A stretch of 64,000 bases of DNA, taken from assembly GCA_910576865.1 (NCBI GenBank), contig CAJTKE010000015.1, positions 1 to 64,000 on the forward strand, in the 5' to 3' direction. This document shows positions 41,374 to 50,890 of the stretch, in pieces. This DNA comes from an uncultured Oscillibacter sp. (lineage in GTDB: Bacteria; Bacillota; Clostridia; Oscillospirales; Oscillospiraceae). Both the position numbers and the translations under genes were made by a program. The first letter of the stretch is position 1. The number at the start of each line of letters is the position of its first letter. The notes under the pieces were generated by a model. It had not been told where the DNA came from and made no database searches. It saw nothing but the letters and a program-made list of their open reading frames with translations.

Positions 41374-41885
41374 ACGGGTTCCCCCCTTTCCGCCAGCTCC
41401 TCCGCCAGCTTGCGCTTGGCTCTGGCGAGAATCTGGCGCACGTTTGCCGCCGTGGTCCCCAGGAGCTCCCCCACCTCGGCGGCGGAATAGCCGTTGTAGT
41501 ACTTCAGCAGCAGCGCCTCCCGGTACCGGGGAGGCAGGGCCGCCATGGCCCCGGCCAGGGTCCCGTCGGAGGGCGGCGGGGCGCAGCCGGGGAGGGAATC
41601 CTCCTCCAGCCCCACCTCGGGCCTCCGTTTCCGGGCCCGGTAGAGGTCGATGGCCTTCCGCTCCACCGTGACGGCGGCCAGATGCCGGGCCTGGGGACCC
41701 GGCTCCGGAAGAAGGCGGCAGTTCGCGAGACTGAGGAAGGCCAGATGCACCGCGTCCTCCGCGTCCTGGGCATTTTGCAGGATACGGTTGGCCACATGGA
41801 ACATCAGCCCCCGGTAGGCGCTGTACATCGCCTCGAACCGCGTCCGGTCCTGGGGGTCGTCTATGGTTTGCAGGTAGATCAGCAT
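41370..41885 (-). CDS. ECF-type RNA polymerase sigma factor
   Basis: A 171-residue sigma-70-family factor with region 2 (RFEAMYSAYRGLMFHVANRILQNAQDAEDAVHLAFL, about 14-50) and region 4 (ALPPRYREALLLKYYNGYSAAEVGELLGTTAANVRQILARAKRKL, about 113-160), and no region 1 or 3. The start at 41885 follows GGGAGG by 7 bases. It is coupled to the DUF4367 membrane protein, its likely antagonist, and probably transcribes its own operon in response to an envelope signal. Confidence 0.88.
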   Translation of the reverse strand: MLIYLQTIDDPQDRTRFEAMYSAYRGLMFHVANRILQNAQDAEDAVHLAFLSLANCRLLPEPGPQARHLAAVTVERKAIDLYRARKRRPEVGLEEDSLPGCAPPPSDGTLAGAMAALPPRYREALLLKYYNGYSAAEVGELLGTTAANVRQILARAKRKLAEELAERGEPV

Positions 41886-42004
41886 CCTTCCGCCTCCCTT
41901 CGTCTCTGTACTCTTGGACGAACCGGCGGAGCGAAACGTGACGCGCCGCCGAAAAATTTTCCAAGGAAAAAGCCGCCCGGTTCTCGGGCGGCTGGCGGGG
42001 GGTG

Positions 42005-42643
42005 TCATCTCAGGTGATTCAGGAAGGACACGTAGTCAAAGGCGTCCAGATACCGCCGCCGGAGGAAGCCCGGTTTGAAATTGGTCAGGGTGCCCAGCTC
42101 CGGCTGGTCCTCGAAGCCCTTGACGTAACAGGCGGAGGAGAACTCCGGATAGGGCACGTGGGTGAACACCAGCTTGTTGGGCCAGGGAAGCCGGTCGAAG
42201 CGGCGGAGGGTCTCGTAGTCGCAGCAATTTCTGTCCATGCCCATCAGGACGAGGCGGTCATAGTTGATTTTCCGCTTCCGCTCCTCCCACTTTTCCAGGG
42301 CGTCCTGGAAGGTGTCGTAGTGGAGGAAGTTGATCTGAACGGCGCTGTCCCCCTCCCCCAGCCGGGCCGCGGGCCAGGGCTCGTCCAGGTCCAGCTCCAC
42401 CAGGGGCTGGTCCATGTACCAGCGCAGGTCCCCGGCCATCTTCACCAGGTCCGGCATACTGATGGTGAGGTTGACGGTGGGGGAGAGAAATTCCAGGCCC
42501 AGGTCATGGTACATGACACCGCCGATGCAGTTGGAGCAGATGATGGAAAAGCCGGGGCACTTCAGCCGGGCGCGCTTCCGGTCCAGGTAAGCCCGATGCT
42601 CCCGTCTTTTCAGTTCCTCCTTCAGGCGTGACATAAGGTCCAT
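42005..42643 (-). CDS. DUF1919 family protein
   Basis: A 212-residue protein matching the DUF1919 family, often found in surface-polysaccharide loci. Typical text: ARLKCPGFSIICSNCIGGVMYHDLGLEFLSPTVNL near the start, MGMDRNCCDYE and LVFTHVPYPE in the C-terminal half. The start at 42643 follows AAAGGAG by 8 bases. No other polysaccharide genes are nearby here, so its role in this context is unclear. Confidence 0.82.
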   Translation of the reverse strand: MDLMSRLKEELKRREHRAYLDRKRARLKCPGFSIICSNCIGGVMYHDLGLEFLSPTVNLTISMPDLVKMAGDLRWYMDQPLVELDLDEPWPAARLGEGDSAVQINFLHYDTFQDALEKWEERKRKINYDRLVLMGMDRNCCDYETLRRFDRLPWPNKLVFTHVPYPEFSSACYVKGFEDQPELGTLTNFKPGFLRRRYLDAFDYVSFLNHLR

Positions 42644-42764
42644 GGCTCCATCTCCTTTCCGGCGGACCTGCGGTCCGCCGGGCAAAAGGAGCGTACGCTC
42701 CTTTGAAATCGGGTCCATTATACCACGCTCCGCCCCTCCTGTCATCCCCCCGGCGGATTCGTAC

Positions 42765-42800
42765 AAAAACCGGGCGCTCCCTGGGGAGCGCCCGGCCTTT
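42765..42800 (-). terminator. Terminator of the pyruvate:ferredoxin oxidoreductase gene
   Basis: CCGGGCGCTCCC (42770-42781) pairs with 42784-42795. On the minus strand the stem is followed by TTTTTG. Confidence 0.75.
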
Positions 42801-42807
42801 TGGATGG

Positions 42808-45800
42808 TCACGCTTTTTCCTGGTCGTGGATGGGATAGTCCTCCAGCACATCCAGCAGGCGGGAGTAGTCCTGGGCCGCCAGGTGGGTGTACCGGGCCCA
42901 GCGATTCCGGCACTGGTTCCGGGCCTCCACCAGCAGGGCCTCCGCCGCCTCGGGGAAGGTCCTTTGCAGGGAGTTGAACCGGACCTCGCCCATGAAGAAC
43001 TCCCGGAGGTCGTACCGGGGCTCCTTGAAGTCCAGGATGAAGGGGTTCCTGCCCTCCAGTTTCAGCTTGGGGTCGTAGCGGTAGAGGACCCAGTAGCCGC
43101 TGCGGACGGCCAGCCTGGCTTCCTCCTGGGCCCAGGCCATGCCCTTGACGATGCCGTGGTTGATGCAGGGGGCGTAGGCCACAATCAGGGACGGCCCGTC
43201 GTGGGCCTCCGCCTCCCGGAGGGCCTTGATGTACTGGGCGGGGTCCGCGCCCAATGCGACAGACGCCACATACACGTTCTGATACTGGGTGGCCAGCATC
43301 CCCAGGTCCTTCTTCTCCGTCCGCTTGCCCGCGGCGGCGAACTGAGCCACCGCGCCGAAGGGTGTGGCCTTGGAGGACTGCCCGCCGGTGTTGGAGTAGA
43401 CCTCGGTGTCGACCACCAGGATGTTCACGTCCTCCCCGGAGGCCAGCACGTGGTCCAATCCGCCGTAGCCGATGTCATAGGCCCAGCCGTCGCCGCCGTA
43501 CATCCACATGCTCTTTTTCACCAGCTGGTCCTGGGCCCGACGGACGGCCTCGAGCTTCTCCCCGGTCTCGGAGGTGGCTTTCAGAGCCTCGATCACCGCG
43601 TCGCTCAGCTCAATGGTCCGCTGCTTGTCCTCGAAGCCCTCCAGCCACGCGGAGAGGGCGGCTTTCAGGGTCTCGTCCCTGGTCTCCTCCAACAGCTCCC
43701 GGACGTCCTGCTGGAGGTGGAGCCGCTGCTGGCGGACGCTGAGGACCATGCCCAGGGAGTACTCGGCGTTGTTCTCAAAGAGGGAGTTGGAGAGGGCCGG
43801 GCCCCGCCCGTTGGGCTTGGTGGTGTAGGGATAGCTGGGCACGCTGAAGCCCCAGGCCTGGGTGCAGCCCGTGGCGTTGGCCACCACCATCCGCTCGCCG
43901 AAGAGCTGGGTGAGGAGCTTCATGTAAGGCGTCTCGCCGCAGCCCGCGCAGGCCCCGGAGAACTCCAGCAGGGGCTGTTCGTACTGACTTCCCTTGACGG
44001 TGAACTTGTTCATGGGATTCCGCTTGGGGGAGAGGGAGAGGCTGTAGTCCCAATTGGGCTGCTCCGGCATCTCCTCCTCGATGGGCTTCATGACGATGGC
44101 CTTTTCCTTGGCAATACAGGCGGCGGCGCAGGTGCCGCAGCCGGTGCAGTCCAGGGGGTCCACCTGGATGCGGAACCGGAGGCCCTCGAAGCCCTTGCCC
44201 TTGGCCTCACGGGTCACATAGCCCGCCGGGGCTTTCTGGACCTCCTCCTCATTCAGCAGGAAGGGCCGGATGGCGGCGTGGGGGCACATGAGGGAACACA
44301 GATTGCAGCCGATGCAATTTTCCGGCAGCCAGCTGGCCACGTGGGAGGCGAAGCCCCGCTTCTCGTACTTCGAGGTGGCCATGGGGACGCTGCCGTCCGC
44401 CGCGTCCTGGAAGGCGCTGACCGGGAGGCTGTCTCCCTTCTGGGCGTTGACGGCCCGCATGACCGTCCGGACGTACCAGGGGGAGGTGGTGTCCTTCTCC
44501 TCCGGCTCATCGATGAGGTCCGCCCAGGCGGCGGGGACCGGAATCTCATGGAGGCCCGTCAGTCCCGCGTCCACGGCGGCGCAGTTCATGCTGACCACCT
44601 TTTCACCCTTCCGGCCATAGGTCTTTTGGATGGCGGCTTTCATGTAGTCCACGGCCTGATCCACCGGGAGGACGCCGGAGAGCTTGAAGAACGCGGCCTG
44701 CAGGACGCTGTTGGTCCGGTTTCCCAGGCCGATGGCCTCGGCGGCGGCGTTGGCGTCGATGGTGTAGAATTTCGCCTTTCGCTCCGCCAGGAGGCGCTTG
44801 ACCTTGTTGGGCAGGTGGGCCTCCAGGTCGGCGTCGGGCCAGTTGCAGTTCAGGAGGAAAGTCCCGCCGGGTTTCAGCTCGTTTACAATATCGTATTTCG
44901 CGATGTAGCTCTGGTTGTGGCAGGCGATGAAGTCCGCCATGGTGACATAGTATGTGGAGAGGATCGGGGTGTGGCCGAAGCGCAGGTGGCTTTTCGTCAC
45001 GCCGCCGGACTTTTTGGTGTCGTATTCAAAGTAGGCCTGGACATACTGGTCCGTGTTGTCCCCGATGATCTTGATGGAGTTTTTGTTGGCCCCCACGGTG
45101 CCGTCGGACCCCAGGCCCCAGAATTTGCAGCTGATGGTCCGGGAATCGGCGGTGACCACATTCTCCCCCACGGGCAGGGAGTGGTGGGTCACGTCGTCGG
45201 TGATGCCCACGGTGAAGTGGTCCTTCTGCTCTCCCGCCATGTTGTCGTAGACCGCGATCATCTGAGCCGGGGTGGTGTCCTTGCTGGAGAGGCCGTAGCG
45301 TCCGCCCAGCACCTGGACCTGACGGCTGCCGTGCTGGAGGACGGAGCACACGTCCTTGTAGAGGGGCTCGCCCCCCGCGCCGGGCTCCTTGGTCCGGTCC
45401 AGGACGGTCAGCAGGCGGCAGCTCTCCGGCAGCGCGGCCAGGAAGTGTTTCGCGCTGAAGGGCCGGTACAGCCGCACCTGGAGGAAGCCCACCTTGCGGC
45501 CCTGGGCATTCAGGTGCTTGACCACCTCCTGGAGGCAGCCGGAAACGCTGCCCATGGCGATGACCACCTGCTCCGCCTCCGGGTCGCCGTAGTAGTTGAA
45601 GAGCCGGTAGTCCCGGCCCGTCAGGGCGGACATCCGGGCCATGTAGTCCTCCACGATGCCGGGGACGGCGTCGTAGTAGGGGTTCACCGCCTCCCGAAGC
45701 TGGAAGGCCGTGTCCGGGTTGATGACGGTGGAGCGCATGAGGGGATGCTCGCTGTTCAGGGCGTTGCCCCGGAAGCGGTCCAGGGCCTCCCGGTCCAGCA

Positions 45801-46374
45801 TCTTGGCAAGATCGCCGTAGTCCAGCACGTCAATCTTCTGAATTTCGTGGGAGGTCCGGAAACCGTCGAAGAAGTGCATGAAGGGCACCCGGGCCTTGAC
45901 GGCGGACAGGTGGGCCACGGCGGCAAGGTCCATGCACTCCTGAACGCAGGAGGAGGCCAGCTGGGCGAAGCCCGTCTGGCGGCAGGCCATCACGTCCGAG
46001 TGGTCCCCGAAGATGGAGAAAGCGCTGGTGCCCACAGTACGGGCGGCCACGTGGATGACCCCGGGGAGGAGCTGCCCCGCGATGCGGTACAGGGGCGGTA
46101 CCATCAGCATGAGGCCCTGGCTGGCGGTGTAGCTGGTGGTGAGGGCCCCGGCCTCCAGGGAGCCGTGCATGGCCCCGCAGGCCCCGGCCTCGCTCTGCAT
46201 CTCCATGAGGCGCACCGGCTGGCCGAAGATGTTCTTCATCCCGTTGGCGGCCCAGGTGTCCACGTGCTCCGCCATGGGACTGGAGGGCGTGATGGGGTAG
46301 ATGGTGGCGACTTCGGTAAAGGCATAGCTTGCGTAGGCGGCGGCCTCGTTGCCGTCCATGGTTTTGCGTTTCAT
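42808..46374 (-). CDS. nifJ: Pyruvate:ferredoxin (flavodoxin) oxidoreductase
   Basis: A 1188-residue single-chain enzyme that converts pyruvate and CoA to acetyl-CoA and CO2, reducing ferredoxin, in central anaerobic metabolism. The N-terminal domain starts with MDGNEAAAYASYAFTEVATIYPITPSSPMAEH. Two 4Fe-4S motifs lie about residues 690-770 (CIGCNLCSLMCP and CTGCGTCAAAC). The C-terminal thiamine-diphosphate domain has GDGWAYDIGYGG and TEVYSNTGGQSSKATP. It is a single gene with its own promoter and terminator. Confidence 0.97.
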   Translation of the reverse strand: MKRKTMDGNEAAAYASYAFTEVATIYPITPSSPMAEHVDTWAANGMKNIFGQPVRLMEMQSEAGACGAMHGSLEAGALTTSYTASQGLMLMVPPLYRIAGQLLPGVIHVAARTVGTSAFSIFGDHSDVMACRQTGFAQLASSCVQECMDLAAVAHLSAVKARVPFMHFFDGFRTSHEIQKIDVLDYGDLAKMLDREALDRFRGNALNSEHPLMRSTVINPDTAFQLREAVNPYYDAVPGIVEDYMARMSALTGRDYRLFNYYGDPEAEQVVIAMGSVSGCLQEVVKHLNAQGRKVGFLQVRLYRPFSAKHFLAALPESCRLLTVLDRTKEPGAGGEPLYKDVCSVLQHGSRQVQVLGGRYGLSSKDTTPAQMIAVYDNMAGEQKDHFTVGITDDVTHHSLPVGENVVTADSRTISCKFWGLGSDGTVGANKNSIKIIGDNTDQYVQAYFEYDTKKSGGVTKSHLRFGHTPILSTYYVTMADFIACHNQSYIAKYDIVNELKPGGTFLLNCNWPDADLEAHLPNKVKRLLAERKAKFYTIDANAAAEAIGLGNRTNSVLQAAFFKLSGVLPVDQAVDYMKAAIQKTYGRKGEKVVSMNCAAVDAGLTGLHEIPVPAAWADLIDEPEEKDTTSPWYVRTVMRAVNAQKGDSLPVSAFQDAADGSVPMATSKYEKRGFASHVASWLPENCIGCNLCSLMCPHAAIRPFLLNEEEVQKAPAGYVTREAKGKGFEGLRFRIQVDPLDCTGCGTCAAACIAKEKAIVMKPIEEEMPEQPNWDYSLSLSPKRNPMNKFTVKGSQYEQPLLEFSGACAGCGETPYMKLLTQLFGERMVVANATGCTQAWGFSVPSYPYTTKPNGRGPALSNSLFENNAEYSLGMVLSVRQQRLHLQQDVRELLEETRDETLKAALSAWLEGFEDKQRTIELSDAVIEALKATSETGEKLEAVRRAQDQLVKKSMWMYGGDGWAYDIGYGGLDHVLASGEDVNILVVDTEVYSNTGGQSSKATPFGAVAQFAAAGKRTEKKDLGMLATQYQNVYVASVALGADPAQYIKALREAEAHDGPSLIVAYAPCINHGIVKGMAWAQEEARLAVRSGYWVLYRYDPKLKLEGRNPFILDFKEPRYDLREFFMGEVRFNSLQRTFPEAAEALLVEARNQCRNRWARYTHLAAQDYSRLLDVLEDYPIHDQEKA

Positions 46375-46439
46375 ACTGGCTCCCCCTTCTCTGATCTGCC
46401 CGGTCCCCGTGGTTCCGGGGTCTTGGAATTCACACGTCT

Positions 46440-46468
46440 ATTATCCCACGCAGACATCATACTGTCAA
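46440..46468 (-). promoter_or_regulatory. Promoter of nifJ
   Basis: On the minus strand TTGACA (46463-46468) and GATAAT (46440-46445) have a 17-base spacer. The gene starts about 60 bases downstream. Confidence 0.65.
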
Positions 46469-46565
46469 GGGAAGAGTTTACTGGATTTTCCAGAAAAGGC
46501 GAAAATCCCTCCCGATACGGCACCTGCGCCATAACAGCGGGGCGGTTCCAGGCCGGCCCGCCGTC

Positions 46566-46595
46566 TTGACAAGTCCGGCGGCGCTTTGCTATACT
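46566..46595 (+). promoter_or_regulatory. Promoter of the phosphodiester glycosidase gene
   Basis: TTGACA (46566-46571) and TATACT (46590-46595), 18-base spacer, with the ATG about 40 bases downstream. Confidence 0.6.
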
Positions 46596-46636
46596 ATAGC
46601 GATCAAAACCAGCACCCCTCTGTTGGAGGTCTTTTT

Positions 46637-47824
46637 ATGAATGAGGAAACCCAGTCCCCCCCGAGGCGGAGGCGCCGCCTTGCCGCCGTACTCGCCGCCG
46701 CCGCGGCGCTGATCGCCGCGCTGTACCTGCTGTTCGCCTGCTCCGGCATTCCCTTCATCGTCAAGTGGCGGACACTGTACATTGAAACCGCCATGAGCAC
46801 CATGACCCACCAGTGGCTGGCCACCGCCTTCCTGCCGGACTCCGTCATTCAGGAGGCCATGAAGGACGTGGAGGCCCGGTTTGAGGAAAATCTCATCGAG
46901 GCCAGCGACATCGCCCGGACGGACCCCCCCTCTCCGGCCTCCGCCGGGGAATCCGGCAGGACGCCGGAGGAGCAGGCGCTGGCCGATTTCGCCGCCCTGT
47001 TTCCGGAGATCGACCTGGACACCCTGCCGGATTCCATCGCCTGGGAGGACCTGCCCGTCTATCAGGCGGACGGCCTGGAGGGCATTTACACCACCGCCGG
47101 GGACAAGGTCTGGGCCATCGACGTGCCCAACAAAATCCTCATCATGACCGTCTCCGGAGATGGGTACCAGGGCAAGCTGGCCATCGCCAAAGACAGCTCC
47201 CAGGTCATCCTGGCGAAGAACACCCTGTCCGGCCGGGGCCGGACGGTGACGGAGCACTGTGCGTCCAACGGGGCCGTTCTGGGCATCAACGCCAGCGGCT
47301 TCTACGACCCGGAGGGCAAGGGCCGGGGCAATGTGCCCATGGGCTTCGTCCTCTCCGGCGGCGAATACTCGGGGGAGGCGCTGAAGGGCCGCTACCAGAC
47401 CGCCGGCTTTGACCGGGAAAACAACTTCCGGGCAGGCCGGGGCCTGGACCTGGAGGAGCTCCGGGACGCCATGCAGTTCTACCCCATCATCGTCCTGAAC
47501 GGGGAGAAAAACATCGACGGTTCCTTCGGCATGGGCATCCAGCCCCGGACGGTCATCGGCCAGACGGCGGACAAAGCCACCCTCATGCTGGTCATCGACG
47601 GGCGCCGGGTGGGCCACAGCCTGGGGACCACCGTGTCGGAGTGCGCGGACATCCTGGTGCGCTACGGCTGCTGGACCGCCATGAACATGGACGGCGGGTC
47701 CAGCTCCTCCATGTCCTACAACGGGCGGATCATCACGAAAACCAGCAGCTCCATGGTTGATGGCCGCTACCTGCCCGACGCCTGGGTCGTGAAGGGGATG
47801 CCCTTCATAAATGTTTTAAAGTGA
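46637..47824 (+). CDS. Phosphodiester glycosidase family (NAGPA-like) membrane-anchored protein
   Basis: A 395-residue protein with a basic N-terminus (RRRRR), one hydrophobic segment (about 14-36) and an extracellular NAGPA-type domain in the C-terminal half. Family text includes GAVLGINASGFYDPEGKG, QPRTVIGQTADKATLMLVIDGR and the MNMDGGSSSSM motif near the end. Relatives remove sugar-1-phosphodiester caps or act on wall polymers. The start at 46637 follows GGAGG. Its 3' end overlaps the convergent radical SAM gene by 20 bases. Confidence 0.87.
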   Translation: MNEETQSPPRRRRRLAAVLAAAAALIAALYLLFACSGIPFIVKWRTLYIETAMSTMTHQWLATAFLPDSVIQEAMKDVEARFEENLIEASDIARTDPPSPASAGESGRTPEEQALADFAALFPEIDLDTLPDSIAWEDLPVYQADGLEGIYTTAGDKVWAIDVPNKILIMTVSGDGYQGKLAIAKDSSQVILAKNTLSGRGRTVTEHCASNGAVLGINASGFYDPEGKGRGNVPMGFVLSGGEYSGEALKGRYQTAGFDRENNFRAGRGLDLEELRDAMQFYPIIVLNGEKNIDGSFGMGIQPRTVIGQTADKATLMLVIDGRRVGHSLGTTVSECADILVRYGCWTAMNMDGGSSSSMSYNGRIITKTSSSMVDGRYLPDAWVVKGMPFINVLK

Positions 47825-48740
47825 CCCGGTAGGCCCGCAGGGCCTCCTCGTCCGCCCCGGCGATCAGGCTTTTCAGATACCCCGTCAGCCGTTCCCGGTC
47901 CTCCGGCAGGTCTCCCCGGATATGAACCAGGTTGGAGGCCCCGTCCGTCTCAAAGCGGGTGGGAATATCCAGATGCTCGATGAGGGTTTCCAGCTCCCCC
48001 AGCTTTTCCAGCTCGCTCTCCTCCCTCCAGTTCCCCGCCTGGATCTCCTGATACAGCCGGGAGTCGGGGAAGACGGTCAGCATGGAGGAACCGATCCGTT
48101 TGGGGCGGGTCTGATTGAAGACCTCCGCGCTCCGCAGAGCCCCCTCCCCTCCCCGGCCCGCGCCGGAGATGCCCGCCAGATAGAAAAAGCTGTAGGAGAT
48201 GCCCGCCTTATCCAGCCGCGCCGCCTGTTCCACGACATCCCGGGCCCGATAGCCCTTGTTCATGAAGTCCAGGGCTTGGTCGTCTCCGGTCTCCACGCCC
48301 ACGGTGAGCCCGTCATAGCCCAGGGCCCGGAGGCGGCGCAGCTCCTCATCGCTCTTCAGGCCCACGTCCGTCACCCGGGCGAAGCAGCCGATGGTCTCCA
48401 CCGTGGGGAGGTACCGCCGGATGAGCCCGGCGATCTCCTCCAGCCGCTCCGGCAGGAGGACGAAGGGGTTGGCCCCCACCAGGAAGACCCGCCGGGGGCC
48501 CTCCGGCTTCGGGAGGCCCTGGAGCCGGGCGGAGAGCAGCGTCAAAGGGTCCGTGCCCCAGAGCTGAACCTCCCTCAGGTCCGCCTCGATTTCCTCCAAG
48601 GGGGACATGCGGAAGCGGAAGGGCAGGTCCTCGTACAGCGTGCAGAACTTGCAGGCGTGGTGGGTGCAGCCCGCCGTGGCCTGGAGCAGCAGGGACTCCG
48701 CCTCGTAGGGCGGACGCCAGATGGTTCCATGAAAATGCAT
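47805..48740 (-). CDS. Radical SAM protein
   Basis: A 311-residue radical SAM enzyme. The cluster motif reads GCTHHACKFC (Cx4Cx2C) at about residues 23-31, as in a family whose members read GCTHNKCTFC. The barrel follows (VFLVGANPF, GLTVGVETGDDQALDFMNKG). The substrate is unknown. The start at 48740 follows GAGAGGAG; the long frame upstream crosses the divergent HxlR gene. It is divergent from an HxlR regulator that may control it. Confidence 0.87.
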   Translation of the reverse strand: MHFHGTIWRPPYEAESLLLQATAGCTHHACKFCTLYEDLPFRFRMSPLEEIEADLREVQLWGTDPLTLLSARLQGLPKPEGPRRVFLVGANPFVLLPERLEEIAGLIRRYLPTVETIGCFARVTDVGLKSDEELRRLRALGYDGLTVGVETGDDQALDFMNKGYRARDVVEQAARLDKAGISYSFFYLAGISGAGRGGEGALRSAEVFNQTRPKRIGSSMLTVFPDSRLYQEIQAGNWREESELEKLGELETLIEHLDIPTRFETDGASNLVHIRGDLPEDRERLTGYLKSLIAGADEEALRAYRVTLKHL

Positions 48741-48866
48741 GGATTCCACTCCTCTCAAACTAGATTCTGCCGCCATGATACTCCGGAGCGAAACATGCCG
48801 CAAGTACGCAATTTTTGTGGTGTACGTACCCTTTTTTGTACCAATGGCCTGAGAAAGGAGGCCCCC

Positions 48867-49244
48867 GTGGACGGGAACAAATTTCAGACGCCGGACATGA
48901 TGGCCCGCTGTGTCCCCATGGCCAGCCTTCAGGCCGTGCTGGGAGGAAAGTGGAAAATCCTGATTCTCTGGTATGTGGCGTTCTACAAGGTCCAGCGCTT
49001 CGGCCAGCTCATGCGCCGCCTGGACGGGATCACCCAGTCCTCCCTGACGAAGCAGCTCCGGGAGCTGGAGCGGGACGGCTTCCTCCACCGGGAGGTCTAC
49101 GGGGAGGTGCCGCCCAGGGTGGAATACTCCCTGACGGAGCTGGGGCGGAGCTTCCAGCCCATTCTGGACCAGATGCTCCAGTGGAGCGCGGAGCGCCTCT
49201 GCCCGCCGGACTATGTCAACCCTTACGAGGACTTGACCCCATGA
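48867..49244 (+). CDS. HxlR-family transcriptional regulator
   Basis: A 125-residue winged-helix protein. The family core is clear: LGGKWKILILWYVAF, FGQLMRRLDGITQSSLTKQLRELERDGFLHREVYGEVPPRVEYSLTELG. The start is a GTG at 48867, set by AAAGGAGG 5 bases upstream. HxlR proteins often regulate a divergent neighbour, here the radical SAM gene. The spacer has several GTAC-containing repeats (about 48805-48842) that could be its operator. One early Cys (MMARC) is in the usual HxlR position. Confidence 0.88.
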   Translation: MDGNKFQTPDMMARCVPMASLQAVLGGKWKILILWYVAFYKVQRFGQLMRRLDGITQSSLTKQLRELERDGFLHREVYGEVPPRVEYSLTELGRSFQPILDQMLQWSAERLCPPDYVNPYEDLTP

Positions 49245-49286
49245 AAAAACGCCCGCTGTCTTTCGACAGCGGGCGCTTCTTTTTTC
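49244..49286. terminator. Bidirectional terminator between the HxlR gene and the NSS transporter gene
   Basis: CGCCCGCTGTC-TTTC-GACAGCGGGCG (49250-49275), with AAAAAA before and CTTCTTTTTT after. Confidence 0.8.
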
Positions 49287-49321
49287 AGTTCGCTGGAAAC
49301 AGTCAGGCGCTCAGCGGGAAA

Positions 49322-50722
49322 TCAGCCGATGCCGCCGTACTTGACGCCCAGAATCAGGGCCAGGATGCACAGCACGATGAACCCATAGCCCAGATACTCG
49401 AACCACTTGCCCACGGGCTTCTTGGCGCCGTGGTTGACTTCCTCCATGGCCTCCTTGCGGGGCAGGACCACGAAGAACATGATGGCCGCCAGAGCCGCGC
49501 CCAGGGGGCAGATGTAGATGGAGACCACGTCCATCCACTGGGAGGTCCAGGGCTGGATCAGCAGGGCCACGATCACGCCGATGACGCCGATGATGCCCAC
49601 GGCGGGAAGCCGCTTCAGCTTGAACTGCTCCTGCATGGTGGCCACGGGTGCCTCATACAGGTTGATGATGGAGCTGATGCCCGCGAAGAGGACCGCCACA
49701 TAGAAGATGATGCCGATGATCCGTCCGCCGGGCATCCCGTTGAGGATGTTGACCAGATACACGAACATCAGGCCGGGGCCGGGGTTCACGTCGCCCATGG
49801 CGAAGCCGGAAGCGCCGATGGCCGGGATGATGACGAAGGCGGCCAGCAGAGCAGCCAGGGTGTCGAACAGGGCCACGCGACGGGCGGAGGAGGGGATGTC
49901 CTCATCCTTGGGCAGATAGGAGCCGTAAATCACGGAGCCGTTGCCCGCCACGGACAGGGAGAAGAAGGCCTGACCGAAGGCGTAAACCCACACCTGGAGA
50001 TTCAGCAGGCCCTTGGGGTCCAGAGTGAACAGGAACTTGTAACCCTCGGAAGCGCCGGGCTGGAAGCCAATGTAGACAGCCAGGATGACAAACAGGCCGA
50101 ACAGGACGGGCATCATGATTTTGTTGGCCTTTTCGATTCCGTTGGCCACGCCCATGGCCATGATGATCATCGCCACTACCAGGCCGATGATCAGCCACAC
50201 GCTGTTGCCGACGCCGAAGATTCCGCCCTGGAGCATCATGCTGACGGCCTCGCCCAGGGTGGCGGCCTCAGGAGCCGCGCCGCCGAAGGTGCCGCCGATG
50301 GTGCCCATATCCTGGCCCATGGCGTACAGGCTGCCGGAGAGGGACATGAAGGTGTACTTGAAGATCCAGCTCATGACCACGGTGTAGCCGATGGCCAGCA
50401 TCATGGAGCCGATGATGGGGACGAGGCCGATGGCCTGGCCCAGCTTCCGGTTGCCGTTTCTGGCCTCGGTGGCGTGGCCGAAGGCGTCGATGGGACCCGC
50501 CTGGGCCCGGCGGCCCAAAGCGAACTCCTCCATGACGCCGGAGTTGCCCACCAGCAGGACGATGATGAAGTAGGGGATCAGGAAGGTCAGGCCGCCCCAG
50601 CGGGCCACCATGATGGGGAAGCGCCAGATGTTGCCCATGCCGACGGCGGAGCCGATGCAGGCCAGGATGAAGCCCCACTGGCTCTTGAACCCGTCGCGGG
50701 TTTGCAAGGTCTCATTGCTCAT
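49322..50722 (-). CDS. Sodium-dependent NSS-family amino-acid transporter, probably aromatic
   Basis: A 466-residue membrane protein of the neurotransmitter:sodium symporter family with about 11-12 segments. The sodium-site motif near the start (WGFILACIGSAVGMGNIWRFP) is typical. It lies directly downstream of a tryptophanase-like lyase gene on the same strand; in Symbiobacterium the NSS member TnaT imports tryptophan next to tryptophanase, so tryptophan or tyrosine import is a reasonable inference. Short palindromic text separates the two genes. Confidence 0.87.
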   Translation of the reverse strand: MSNETLQTRDGFKSQWGFILACIGSAVGMGNIWRFPIMVARWGGLTFLIPYFIIVLLVGNSGVMEEFALGRRAQAGPIDAFGHATEARNGNRKLGQAIGLVPIIGSMMLAIGYTVVMSWIFKYTFMSLSGSLYAMGQDMGTIGGTFGGAAPEAATLGEAVSMMLQGGIFGVGNSVWLIIGLVVAMIIMAMGVANGIEKANKIMMPVLFGLFVILAVYIGFQPGASEGYKFLFTLDPKGLLNLQVWVYAFGQAFFSLSVAGNGSVIYGSYLPKDEDIPSSARRVALFDTLAALLAAFVIIPAIGASGFAMGDVNPGPGLMFVYLVNILNGMPGGRIIGIIFYVAVLFAGISSIINLYEAPVATMQEQFKLKRLPAVGIIGVIGVIVALLIQPWTSQWMDVVSIYICPLGAALAAIMFFVVLPRKEAMEEVNHGAKKPVGKWFEYLGYGFIVLCILALILGVKYGGIG

Positions 50723-50890
50723 GTAAGAATTTCCTCCTCTTTCTCAATATACACACAACCGCCGGCCAAAAACGAGAAAGAGAGGGCCGTCCGCCGGGTC
50801 CATGTCATTATGACCGGGTGTCTTGGCGGACGCCCTCTCCAAGCTGTACACTCAACCTGCGGTACAGTGGCACTTACTTTTCAGGGGGAC

